A stretch of 64,000 nucleotides of DNA, taken from positions 38,214,585 to 38,278,584 of the forward strand of contig NC_088101.1 of NCBI RefSeq assembly GCF_036370855.1, read 5' to 3'. The position numbers and the translations under genes were made by a program. The notes beneath the pieces were generated by a model. That model worked only from the letters and a program-made list of their open reading frames with translations, did no database searches and was not told the origin of the DNA. Shown here piece after piece: positions 15,519 through 28,118 of the stretch (the stretch's first letter is position 1; each line of letters begins with the position of its first letter). This DNA comes from Dromaius novaehollandiae (Eukaryota; Chordata; Aves; Casuariiformes; Dromaiidae).

Positions 15519-15841
15519 GTCTACATTAGCAGGCGGTGTGGTGCAATAAAAGAACTAGAGAGTAATGGTTGGTGCTGAGAATCCACCAGCCCCATTGTAT
15601 GCATTTCAAGGGTTATGCTTCAGGCAAGCTCTAGCAGGCTCCCATGGACTGAATGCCATTAGGGGTTGTAGCGCCTTATGCGACTCCACAGTACATTTTT
15701 CATTTATTGCCATCTAAAAAGTATCTGTTTTTTCACTCCACGGCTGCCCCATGATGTGAACCACAGCACAGAAAATGGGGGAAGCTGGAAGATTCACTTC
15801 AAAAGCACATTTCTGAACCAAATAAAAATGCTAATGTAGAC
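15519..15841. mobile_element. Possible non-autonomous DNA transposon with inverted ends
   Basis: GTCTACATTAGCA at 15519-15531 is matched by its exact 13-bp reverse complement TGCTAATGTAGAC at 15829-15841, giving a 323-bp unit. The outer bases (CAGT on the left; CTACC on the right) are only loosely complementary, and no clear target-site duplication is seen. A 13-bp match at this distance could occur by chance in 64 kb, so support is moderate. The GTCTAC end resembles hAT-type termini as I remember them. No transposase frame is present. Confidence 0.35.
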
Positions 15842-18800
15842 CTACCAAGCATGTTAGTGGCCTTCTGCACACAGTTAACTCTTATTTATGATAGGAAAGA
15901 AACACAGGACAACTTCCAGACATACAACAGCTGCAGTTCTGGTTGCAGAAAAATAGTTTTTTTTAGTAACTCACTCTTTTCACTTTATATCTTTATATAG
16001 ATCAGCTCCTCTGATTTTTCTTCCTTTTTAAAATAACATGTCCATCCAAAATGCTCTTCCTTCCCTCTAGCTTCATCCATCAAATGGGTTTAAAGTTTAA
16101 TATGAAATGAGTAATAGTCCTTACTTTATTTCATTATGTGTGTGCAGTTTGTAATTGTCATTACCACATATTTAATCAGTCAAAATTTTCAATGCCTAAT
16201 CTACTTTTTACTGTCGAATCTTCAAAACATAATTCCAAACAATCTCAAGAAACAGAAAGGTTAGTTGAGAAACAAGTGCAAATCAAATACATTGTTTCAT
16301 TGCAACATTATCTTATGTCATTAGTTGGCAGTAGTCATAAAGTTCTGGATCATTTCCAATATTTACTTCCATACACTGAATAGAAACTGACACATCTAAC
16401 CCCCACTTTGTTCATCTTCCAGCTAGTTTACACAAATTTAAATTAAAATAAGGATTTAAAAATTCTAACTGAATTGATTTAAACTATTCAATTATGCCAG
16501 TGTATCTGAAGGAATAGTATGGTAAAGCTATACAGAGTTTATAAAGCTAATCCTGAAGAAATGCTGTTTTCGTTAATGTATTTTACAGCAAGTCTGTGTA
16601 CAATAAAGGTTCAGTGCAGAATTTTGACAAGCCAGTCATGTTTAGTAACTTTTTATAATCCTTAAGGAATGTTTATTGGCCAATATTTGTTTTTAATTAT
16701 TAACTTAAGAAAGCCCGAGTGCTAAAAAATAAACAAACACATTGGAGAAAAATAGAAGTGCAAATGCTTCTCCACCCTATAACTGAGTAAAGGGGCTATC
16801 AACTGAGGGGCAGTCCCTAGGAAACAGGGGGGATGAGATCTCTGCTGCTGCCACAAAGCGCCCACCAGCCCTGGCGGTGCTAGTGCAGGGATCCTCTCCC
16901 TACTGGACTCAGGGAGCCTGGAGAGCTGCAGAGGACCCCACTGCGCAGCACTCCTGTCCCCGGGACACACTCGTGCATTAAAAAAGGGGGCAAATTTACT
17001 GCCATGACGTCCATATGTGTACACACACATAAAAAAGGATTCTGCTCAACTCCAGGACACCACTTCTTGGCAGTTACAGTAAGTGACAATTGCAACGATC
17101 CAGAAGCATGCATCATTTAGCCAATGGGCCAGAACAGATGACGTGTTTATTTTCTATTAAAATAGCAAAATTAGACCTTGATCCTTAGACATGTAAACAT
17201 AAGACTACACCCACTGTCTTCAAATGAGACAGTTTTTCTGAAAGTTCACAGATCCCAGAATCAACACTTTGTTGTTGTTGTAAATTTATCCAAACAATTT
17301 TTAGAAATTAACAAAATTAGATCTTGGAAAGTAGATCTGAACCTAACATGAGAGGAACAGCTAACTGCTCTAACATACTGTACTCTCTAACATAAATTTA
17401 ATTTAGCTTAGAATAATGAAACTGACAACTCATATAGCTTTCCTGAAAACAGCGCAAATTTCCCACCCACCTTAATTTGCAAGGTCCCTGGTACACCAGT
17501 CTTCAGAAATGCTGAAGTGCATGACAGGCTTCTAGAAACAAGCCTTCAGCAATGCTACAGCTGACATCTCCAACCTTTTGGACTAGCTCATATCTGAACT
17601 CAAGTCTCCCGAGGAAAAATAAAGAATACCATCTTGATGCACCAACCTTATTGTGCGCTTCCAAAAGTGGTACCTTTCCTGCTCCCAGTTCAGTGGCAGT
17701 GACACAAAACTTATCTGGGAGGCCTGGTCTTACCTCCAGCTTCAGTTCAGTCAGACAAAGAGGCTGTTCCTGAATAGGGAATATGGCTAACTATAAAACA
17801 GCCCCCTCCTCATGCTCTTACTTGTAACAGTATTAATAAAGAGCTAAACACACAAACCAGGATTGATTTTTCAAGGCAAGACGTTGCCAGAGTAAACTGG
17901 GACTTTCAGATTGTGAAACAAAGTTTCCAAAGGGCTCAGAGAGCACAGCTCTCCATAAGGACACACCAGGGTGATGTATTCATACAGGTAGGTGGACACG
18001 TCTGACTTACGCAAGTGCTCTGGCCTTTACGCGCGTGCACCCAACTCGGGAGAGCACACTTTGGAGACAATGGGCATTTCAGTCTATTCAGATACTGGTT
18101 AAACTTAGCTGCTGCCCCTCTTCCTTTATGGCCTGAATCTGCCATCGAGATGCAAAGCATGATTTAAAAACTACTGAACAGACCGCTGCTTTGCCTAGTG
18201 AACTGCTCAAATCAATTTCAGGGACTCTGAATCCAGCACTGGAATCTTTACTTAGGAGTTTCAAACACCTTTAAAAAAAATAAAGAAGCAAATCTCCCTT
18301 CATTCTACAAAAGAAAGGCAAAGGAAAAGATTCTAAAATTCCAGACACAAATAGAGGGATTTTTATTTGTAATTTTTTTCCTACCACAGATCTAAGAACA
18401 CCTAGTTATTCAGTGTGTTATTTAATTAGTTAGTTATACAACAAGATTACTGCTAGTCTAGCTTCAAAATTTATTCACAGGCAACAGACATGCAATTCAA
18501 CACAGACTATTGCTATATGCATGCAAGCATATGCTGCAGTTACAACAGCTACATGCAACATTGAGCTAGGCAGAATTTAGACAATGCAGTTTCAGTGCAC
18601 CTGCCATTCAGACCCCTCACAAATAAGCAGCAGAAAGAGAGGTGGTGATCAAGAGAAATGAAAAAGTATTGTAATTACAGGTTCCACATGATTGCAGTAT
18701 CATATTAGCACAATATGGTATTCAAAAGACCATTAGCAAAAATGCTAGAAAGACCCACTTGTTTGGCAACTAGGAGAGCCAAAATCCTAGTCTGGACAAA

Positions 18801-18947
18801 TGTAACTATTTACTTCCCGATTCCGACTTGTGATTAAAAATTTTAAGACCACTGAGAGACTGCACTGTCCAAAATAAACCTTTAACATACATGTTTAGTT
18901 TGTGGACTTAAGATTGAATTTGAACCTGAAGCAGTCAATCATGTGTG

Positions 18948-18965
18948 CACACGCACACACACACA
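18948..18965. repeat. (CA)n microsatellite, interrupted
   Basis: A short CA-dinucleotide tract with one CG interruption, in intron 2. Confidence 0.9.
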
Positions 18966-19468
18966 AGATTTTCCCCTAACTCCAAAAGAATCAGAAAACA
19001 CATGTTAAAAATGACAGAATTTTTAGCTGTTTCTTTTCAGAAAGCTAATTGCTTGGGAAAAGATTTATAAAACCATCACTTTTAAAAACCTGGGATAACG
19101 CCTCTAAAAACAGACACTGAAAGATACGTAGAATAGAAAAGACGAATGTGTCCATCTCAAATTTGAGTTTGAAAGTCCATTCAAAAATTATTACCCTTCC
19201 AGATGTAAGTAAAAAGTATTGTTTAGAAGAGAGAATGTAAACTAGTGAAATAAGAAAGTGTCAGAAACATTCAGTAATTAGTTTGAAATTTGCTCTTTAT
19301 CCTCAGGGCTGTAACTCTTTGATCTATTATTAATTATCACTAACCACAATCAGCAGCATATCCATGCATCTTAGGAGATCATACACACTCTTATAAGTGA
19401 TTTTACATATTATCTGCAAATACTGGATATAGTTCTATTCAAATGTTCCAGCTGAATGGAAATTTGCC

Positions 19469-19486
19469 TTTTTTTTTTTTTTTTTT
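19469..19486. repeat. Poly(T) run, 18 T
   Basis: Eighteen consecutive T on the plus strand, A18 on the NR3C2 sense strand; no LINE or SINE body is recognisable next to it. Confidence 0.95.
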
Positions 19487-19961
19487 AAGAAATACCTTTA
19501 AATATTAAATCTAAGCTACTCCACCTCCAAATATGAAATTCAAGCTATCACATTTTTTTCTCTTTATAGAAACACTGCTGTTTATAGATTGCAGATTTAT
19601 AGAGACTTAATTTAGTGAGCAGCTAACAACACATTCTAATGTAACTGCAGGAGCTTAATTCACAGTTTAAAATAAAGAAATAAAACTCAACTGTAAGCTA
19701 TTCTCTTCTCTGTACCTACAGTCTGGGAACCTCTGCTACAGTACAACTCAATAAACAAACAATGTTGTGCAAAAATACTTGTTCACCTACAGAACAGACA
19801 GAACCAAAGTTACATATTTTTTAAGCGCTCAGAATCATCAATAACACTTTAAATCCTGCAACATCTATTTCAATAAAGCAGAAAAAGACAACTATCCAGA
19901 TCACATCCTTTCAGAAAACACATTGTTAAATATTTGTAAGTCACATTAGTAAACCTTAGTT

Positions 19962-20023
19962 GGGAGAAAGGGGAAAAAAGAAAAAAAAGAAAAAAAGAAA
20001 AAAAGAAAAAAAAAAAAGGAAAA
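19962..20023. repeat. A/G purine tract of about 62 bp
   Basis: An all-purine stretch dominated by (A)6-12 G units. On the NR3C2 sense strand it is a continuous pyrimidine tract of T and C, which could attract polypyrimidine-binding proteins. No acceptor-like AG follows it convincingly. Confidence 0.9.
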
Positions 20024-23000
20024 CTGCTATTTGAAGAGCCAGCTTACCTGAAAACTTCATTCCAAAAGTAAATTAACTCTTACGTTTTGTAAAAAACTCA
20101 GCGTTTCCTAGACAAAAGCATGTGTATTACCAAAGGCACACATCCTGCTTCAAAGTGTTAAGGGAACGTTCCTCAGAGTGTCTCCTCCTAACCATGTGCA
20201 CAGCATGGCACAAAGCCAGGAGCTATTCCCACTGCTCTCGCCAGTAGTGGCACTGGAGCAAACTAAGTTGGGAACTCCTGGCATGGATAAATAGGGACTT
20301 CCTGACTCCTGTAACTTAAGTCAAAAAATAGCCCTTCCTCCAAGGTCAGCGTGCCTCCTCCAGCAGCAGAACCAATGTGGCTCGGGCAGGAAAGGCAAGG
20401 ACAGGGCTTTAGCAAGGATCCAGTAAATGGCAACCTTCCACTGCATTTTGCATGACTGTGACAGCGAATAGTCAAATCCTGCAATGGTCTATTTGGGGTG
20501 CATTCAAACATGTCCAAGAACAGTGCTGCAATGAGTGCCTTGGACATGCAATGGAAATACTCCTCACTTTTTCTCTACAGATCTCTCTTGGAGAAGACTG
20601 TAGTTAAATTAATTCACACGCTGAGCACCAGGCACTCTGCAGCAACCAGCTGCATGAGAAAAACTGATAAAATAACTAAACTTAAATATGTTTAATACCT
20701 GGCTTTCATACGTCCTTTTTAGCTTCACTGTCAGACCATTTTTATCGCCCTTATACAACTATATTGTACAAGCCAGAGAAAAAATTACTGTTCTATATCC
20801 ATCCTAAACTGTGGTATTTTTGACCTCTGAGTGCTTAAACCTGGAATCACAGTACTCCACTGTTTTCTCCAAGGAACTTTGACTGTCATCAGCCCACTGT
20901 TAAATCCAGCTTCTACAACTGTTTTCAAAGACAAAGTACTTATATACGTCTACAATAAAATAAAACAAAAAACACCCCCAAACCCTGACTTTTAAAAGCA
21001 TACCCTTAAAATACAAATACTGAGATAATAGATTTATAATATATTTTCTTCAGTATCAATGCGTGCTCACATTTGATAGCCCTTTCCATCCTTTCAGTTT
21101 GCTCTCATGCCTATGTTGAATCACACTGCCCACCAAATTGCACTGACATGCCAGTTTTTAGAGCTTCCAACTAAACTGGATCAGGAAACTGATCTGGCTC
21201 TCGCACATGCACATACTGTACATCCAAAAAAATGGCAAGGACAGAGTCAGACCAGACAAGACTCCTGGGCATTGCCCAACAGCGTATTTCGCCACCATAT
21301 TGTTAAACCACAGATGACACCCAACAGCAATCTCTAGTCAAGCCTCAGTTTGACAAAGCACCAATGCATATACAGAGATCAGATTCAACCGGGCAGAGCA
21401 CTTCAGAGCGTGTTTAGGTTCCATTAATGCTAAGTGCTTGCTGAATAAGGACAGTTTATTGAATCAGAACTTAACAATTTACTCCCTCTGCAGACAGTAA
21501 GAGTACTGCAAGATTATCAATATCACTGCAAAAATCTGTATGTACGCTTACCTGCATAATTGCAATATATATCCCATAATATAGAAGAACATTCTTATAC
21601 AGGACATACTTCAGATATCAATGTCTTCCAGTCCTCATTAAAATGGACTAATCTATATTTTCAGCAGAATATTGATAATCAAAATTTCTTCTGCTTACAT
21701 ATTTTAAAATCTGCTCACAAATTGGTACTATCTTCGCCTTTTCCAGAAAACAGTCAAAAGAAGGTATCAGAGTGAAATTCTATATCAGCAAAATATAAAA
21801 GCTAAGAAAGTATTATTAACTATTATCAGAATTAAGTATAGCAAACTGATTTCCAACAGCCAAGTCTCACAAAATTTAGTAGTACATATTGGTTTAGAAG
21901 TTTCAGTAATATACAACATTACTTATCTCCACATACAAAGAAAGAAACAATCCCTTAATAATAGCATACAGATTTTATAATGAGCCTCGTATTTCCAAAG
22001 ATGTCAGAGATCCACTCGTTTATGGAACACATCTTCCAGCAACGTGGATTTTTCCCTACCATATAACAGAAGCAGATTTATGCATATACTTTTAAGGAAA
22101 AATATGGCACCAGTAGGAGTCACATTTTTGAAAGACGCATTATCTTGAATACCTACATAAAACCTATAAAACAAAGAACAGCAACCTCAACAAAATAATT
22201 ATAAACAAGGTTGTAGAAAGTACAAGGCTACCAAATACACATTGACATACTAAGGAAAACATTTAGACCTTCTGGCCTGGCATATTAATACAGAGTTGTA
22301 ACCTTTTCAACGAGAGATAAAGATATACATATTTATAATTTCAATAAAACAGGGACGTCTATCAAATGTCAGAAACTAATGAAATTATACATAAAACTAC
22401 AAAAATAAGTATTATTTTCAAATCAAAAAAAGTACAGATTTAAAGCTCTGGCCTGCAAAATGACAGAATTATCGGTGAAAAAAACTGCATGGTAAACTTG
22501 CGGGAAGCTAAAGGGCAAGGGAGAGAACAATTCTGTCAAGCATGTAGAATATTTTAACAGTTTGGTATTTTTCCCATAAAGTCCATCAGTAAACAAACAG
22601 AGGTCAAGGTCAATCATAAATTCTAAAAATAATATTTACCAGACCTTTATCTCTCTGGCAGGTACGAATCTGATAGGTGACTATTCTAGATAATATTTAA
22701 CATAAAGTTTATTTACAAAAATGCTTGCAATAACCTGAAATCAGATTTTAACAGGAATCGCCCATTCAAATCAGGGAAGGTTCCACGAAAATGAAGTCTT
22801 TTTTTCTTTCCTCTGCACTGCTACAAGTACAGTTTATGTTGCTGACCCTGCATCCTCGGGAGCTGAAACACACTACTGAGTTCTGTCTGCAGGTGCTGGA
22901 CTGCACAGCAAAAGCAAGTGTCCTGATCCATATGAATGACTCATGAATAGACAGGTATAAGAAGCCCCTAAAAATACTATCAATGTGTTCGCTCAAAGAT

Positions 23001-24613
23001 TTGACCGTAAATCTTAAGAAGTTAATGACAGCCTTTCAACTAACTTTAATACATTTAAGTTAGACTCTAAAATACCACGAAACAACATTTTTGAGGACAA
23101 TCTCCTGGTCTGAATTGTAACAATCGCAACAATATTGTTAAATAATTACATATAATTGATGTTAAAATAGTAATTTTTTTAAAATAACAACGCATGTCAT
23201 GATTTTGTGACTTTACTGCACACTGCATTACACCAGAGATTCTTTGCTAAAACAAAAATACTTCATGCCTCACCTCCACAAACAGGCTAGCAAGCAGAAA
23301 TAACTATTTAGGAACCTGTATAACTTTATACCTTAAATTCATTTAAGGCTACCCATGCTCAAAACCAACACTTAATCACATGCTTACATTTAAGCATGCA
23401 GTTAGATCCTTTTACTCTTCTAGAATCTAAGACATACAGTTAAGTTCCACCTGGAATAAATGGGCTTGGGGGTAATTTTATTTATTTTTTATTCAAATCC
23501 AGGAAAAAAAATGATTTTTAATATTAAAAACAATGGAGAAAAAAAGAAAAATATCTGCCTGCTCAGCAAAAGGCACAACATTCCCTACAACCATCAGCGA
23601 AAAAAAGGACCTAAAAATGCAAAATTTGAAAAGGTATTGAACTGAACTCTTCCTGAACCATTAGAAAATAAAAATCTATTCCATTTTTGTCTGTCACCTG
23701 TCTGAGCGAGCAACTCTCTGCATTTGCAGTGGCCTGCATTCTCTCCCCGAAACACCTCCGCAAACAGGGAAACCTCTGCACATAGGTCTTCTTCCCAGGC
23801 CTCCCTGGGAAGCGGATGCACCTTTTCTCAGAGGTGCTCCCCTTCTTTGAGTGCAACCCTGAAGGCACAGACTTTCTGAGAAAGAGAAGGTTTGGGGGAT
23901 ATGTATTTTCCTCCTCACCTCAGCACAGCACCTTCAGAAAGGCAACATGAACAAAGACCCTATTTACTTTTTCCAGGCTTACCCACTCACATCCTGCTTT
24001 ACACACGCATGTGTGTGCATGAACATTGCCCCTAAGCCTGCAGAAAGCATCGATAGTGGGAAAGCTGCACTTCGGGCCACTCCACAGCAGGGCAAAGTGA
24101 TCTGCCAGCTGGCCCACCTTCTCCAGCAACGGAGCTTGACTGCAGGTCTGCTTCCATGTCATGCAGAAGGAGACTTATTATTGGTCTAGTACACCAAATT
24201 TCAATACCAGCAAATTGCAACGACTATGAAGAAACAACAGTAGGAATATCAGCCCTCTGTTCCCACCACAACTGCTGAGGAAAGTGAGTGTGTGTACATA
24301 CATGAGTTGATATGGAAATTAGAGGGAAAAGGCATATTTGCAAAAAAGCTTTAGGTAAGAGCTAATGCAGCAGAAAGGTCATCCTCCTCAATTTTTACTG
24401 TTGTTTCAAGCAACCATGACATTTTCCTAGGCCATTTTGAAAATTACATAATTGGCATGATCATGAGTCCTAGGATTGCACCCTGATTCAGATGAGCAAT
24501 CACCTTAATGTGATGTCTGTCAGTGACAACACACAATCACACATACCTTTTTTTTAGGCGCACTTTGCTATTAGTTAGTTTATAAACCACTATTCCTTAG
24601 AAATGCCATCCAT

Positions 24614-24630
24614 GGGGGGGGGGGGGGGGG
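24614..24630. repeat. Homopolymer G17
   Basis: Seventeen consecutive G on the plus strand (C17 in the NR3C2 transcript). The length may be affected by sequencing or replication slippage. Confidence 0.95.
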
Positions 24631-27600
24631 AAGACACCTATACACACAAACACACAGCTATGATTAATCCTATTAAAAATAAAACATGTAAAATCCTTCA
24701 AAGAAAAAGACATGCTCTGCATGCACGTTAGCATTAGAAAAATTTAAAAGGGAGTAAGGGAATGTGTTTTTGCTTAAGAGGCCCTGGTTCTTAAACACTG
24801 TAAGCTGCACCATTATAAATAATAAAAAGTTATCACCAACTATCTTAAAAAGAAACACAACGGTATAAGTCAAATAAAAATAACGGAAGGAGAAAAAGAA
24901 AATGTTCTAGCTGACAGTGGGTACTAGGCCCAGTCAGCAGGGTAGCAAGGCCTTTTAGATACCTGTAATTAGTTTATGAGAAACTATCAGCAAGCATAAC
25001 TCATGAAAGGCCCAATTTAATAAAAATGGACACTCGTAGGAAAAAAAATTAATTCTTCACAGCAATATTCTCATGATTAATTCTCGAGATGAAACATCTT
25101 CATTCCTGGCAGCACCCAATCCTTTTCACCATATAAACTGTAAACTAGAAGCAGATTAAATAAGGTATAACATCCAGTTTCAGAAAACAATGCTGCCAAA
25201 ACAAGATATATGCAATATATGGAACAGAAGATTTAAAATATCCTAACTTTCTCTCGCAGATTTTGAAGGGCTAATCACATACTTTAAAAGTCCGCAAAAC
25301 ATCCAACTCCGGATATGATTGACTTACGTCAGGAAAAAAGCAATTGAACAAAGGACGATTTGGCTTGGATGCAAAGTGTTCAGAGGTGCAATCCTGACGC
25401 TCTGATGATATGAAGGAAGACTTTTTAATCCCAACACCCTGTTGACATGGAATGGTTGAAACTCACTTTGGGATGCTGAGTCTGATGTGGCTTTGAACTA
25501 CGCTTGGCTTATCACAACACCTTGGAACATGAAATGAACAAACTAATGTAGACTTTCCTCTGTGTTTCAGCTGGAATGTGACATACGAATAAAGACAAAG
25601 TTGAATTTGAGACTCATTAGCAAGAATGAGCTTCTGCATGTGTGACATCCTATGTTAAGTCTTTATGACTTGCCTCATCAGTAGAGAAATTTCTGAAGAG
25701 GTGTCTGCTCTCCTCAAAGAGTGATTTATTTCTTTGGTGCAAACAATCACTTTTTGATTGGGATTATTTCTATGAAAACCATACATAGCAGCAAATACTA
25801 TGCAAATCAAATGATATCCTCTATATAATTCTACAAGCCATTTCTCACTCTTACTTAAATGCATCTGAAAGTTTACTTTCCTTTCAAATCTGCAACGCTA
25901 AAGCAACTTCTACAAAAACTTACTTTAAAATTTGTAAGGGCTTAGCACAGGTCTCCAGCTGCACCTGTTAGCACAAAGCCATGACCAAGCAAATTAACAG
26001 CAATGTTTATTTAAATAACAGGGCTGAGTTAGAGACTTGAAATGATGACACATGCCCCAATGTGAAATACAGATCAGGATGTCTGAAGTGTTGTAACCTT
26101 GCAGATCTCCATCACCTAAACTAGATTCCACACATGTGGAGCAATAGCTCTCAGCACTAAAAATTCCAATATTTGGATCACACAAAGTAAGAGCTACACT
26201 CACCTCCATACTTAAAATACACGAGCTTAAAAAACAAAGATGGAAAAGTATAATTATACCAAGTCATATGACACCGATTATCCATTTATTGGTTTAGAGG
26301 CAAACAGACGAAAAGAGCTACCATGAACTAGTATCAGGTCAGATGATACTGTTTCAAAAGCCTTATAAGAAACTGTCATTAAAAAGTATGTATTAATAAC
26401 CATGCTCCTACCAATATTTCCCATTTACCATGCCTGTCCCTGTAACAGATGACAACCTCAACTCGGTGTGAGCAGTACCGACTCATGCAAGAGCTCTCAC
26501 GGAGGGCAGCAGCTACTTGCACAAGTAACAGCACTCAAAACATGAAGTCAGTAAAATATTGGTTCTTCATCCTCAGACACTTCCTCAGTCTTTTGGTGAG
26601 CTTTTTCCACTATATAAATAACCCAATTTATGAAAATTTCATCAAGTAAAACAGTAAAAAGAAATAACAACTTCATTTTCCTCAGTCCAGGAAGTATTTT
26701 TAAGGCAAACATGGCTTGGCATGTAGCATCGAGCTATACGGCAAGTTTAGCATGAAGGTGGGATACGGGCATTTCGAGTTCAGAAAGACATACTTCTAAA
26801 GTGCATTTTTCATAGACCGTATTTGAAATAGCCCAATCAAAACTGAAACACGGCCTAGAAAACGGTAAGGGGAATGCAGAGATATTGGTCATGTTTCCAT
26901 GTTTCCTCTATCCGTCTGAAAACCAAATGGAAATATTTAAGTCTTTTTTTCTCCTATGAACTCCAGATAGACTATTTTCCACCCCCAAAAGCACCATTGC
27001 TTCACTGTATGCTTTTTAATGCAGTATTATTTTTTCGGAAATCTTTTGAACCGTACAAATATGGAAGCACCTATTTTGTTCAGACACACACCCTCCTCCT
27101 CCCACTCCAAGAATAAGGTAGAAGTTGCATTCACTGAGAACAGTCATGTATGTATCTTCTGATGAGAACAAATCTTTTGATGAGAACAGAAGACTTGGAA
27201 AAAGTAAACGCAAATTCTGTTATCGGCCACTTCACTGAGCTTTAATAAAAAAATCTTGGTGAGTCAGTTTGACACAGGAAGAGGTTATGTAAGTATTGTA
27301 ACTCAGTCATGTTGTCAGATACATTTAATAATTTTTAATATCGATTACGAAACTAGATAGTTTATGAAAGTAAGTGTCTTATATAAAATACATGAACACC
27401 TATTTGTTGAAGAAGTACGCATTTCCATGAATTGGACAAGAAATACAAATTCAAATAACACTTGCACGGTTCTCTTCCACCAAAAGTGAGGAGATCAGAT
27501 TATCCATTTATCCCTTTCAAATGCGTCAAGTTTTAACAGCCTTCCTCCTTCTGGAGGCATTTTTCTATATATACAAACCAAATGTTCCTACAGTTAAAAT

Positions 27601-28108
27601 ACAGAAATAATGTTGCCACGGGCTTGTGAGGTTTAGTTTTTAAACTTAACCAGTTAAAGCCTGGTGCAAACTTTTAACCATGGATCCTTACAAAAATAGA
27701 TTTCTGACATTATCATTTTCTTATACTCATCTCAACATTTCATCTGAGGTACAACACATTCAAGCACCAGCTAAGAAAGAATATCCATTATTGGACACAC
27801 AAGAGCAATTTTACTAAGCTCTCATTATGGAAAAAACAACATTTATAGTAGTAAGAACTCATAAACATACTAAAGCTACACTATCAAATCTAATAACAAT
27901 AGACTATAATAGGTTCTTTTAAATATTAAAGCGAGCACTTTGTTTTTATTAAAACCAGAATAAAATATAGCAAGGAAGAAACCAACAACTCTAATGACAA
28001 GAACTGAAACGCAAATATAAAGAGCTATGCATCAGCTTGAGAAATACCATGCCAGCCCCCATTTTAATTCACTCCTTGCTAATGTTATATGAAAAAATTA
28101 ATTTGTTT

Positions 28109-28118
28109 GCTCACCTTG
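28109..28118 (-). other. NR3C2: Splice donor of NR3C2 exon 2
   Basis: On the minus strand the sequence is TCAAG then GTGAGC, a near-consensus donor with GT at 28114-28113. It falls right after ...PENVS, the residues at which the known receptor leaves exon 2, about 17 residues short of the first zinc-finger cysteine. The intron interrupts the codon after its second base. Confidence 0.93.

Larger units (their letters stand above)
1..28114 (-). other. NR3C2: 5' part of NR3C2 intron 2
   Basis: This is AT-rich non-coding DNA downstream of the exon 2 donor; its acceptor lies beyond the left edge. No open frame here has recognisable protein features. It contains homopolymer and dinucleotide runs (listed separately), a GC-richer block at about 2105-2720, another at about 5520-5960 and a transposon-like inverted-repeat element at 15519-15841. 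The rest is unremarkable by eye. Conserved enhancers cannot be recognised without an alignment. Confidence 0.85.
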
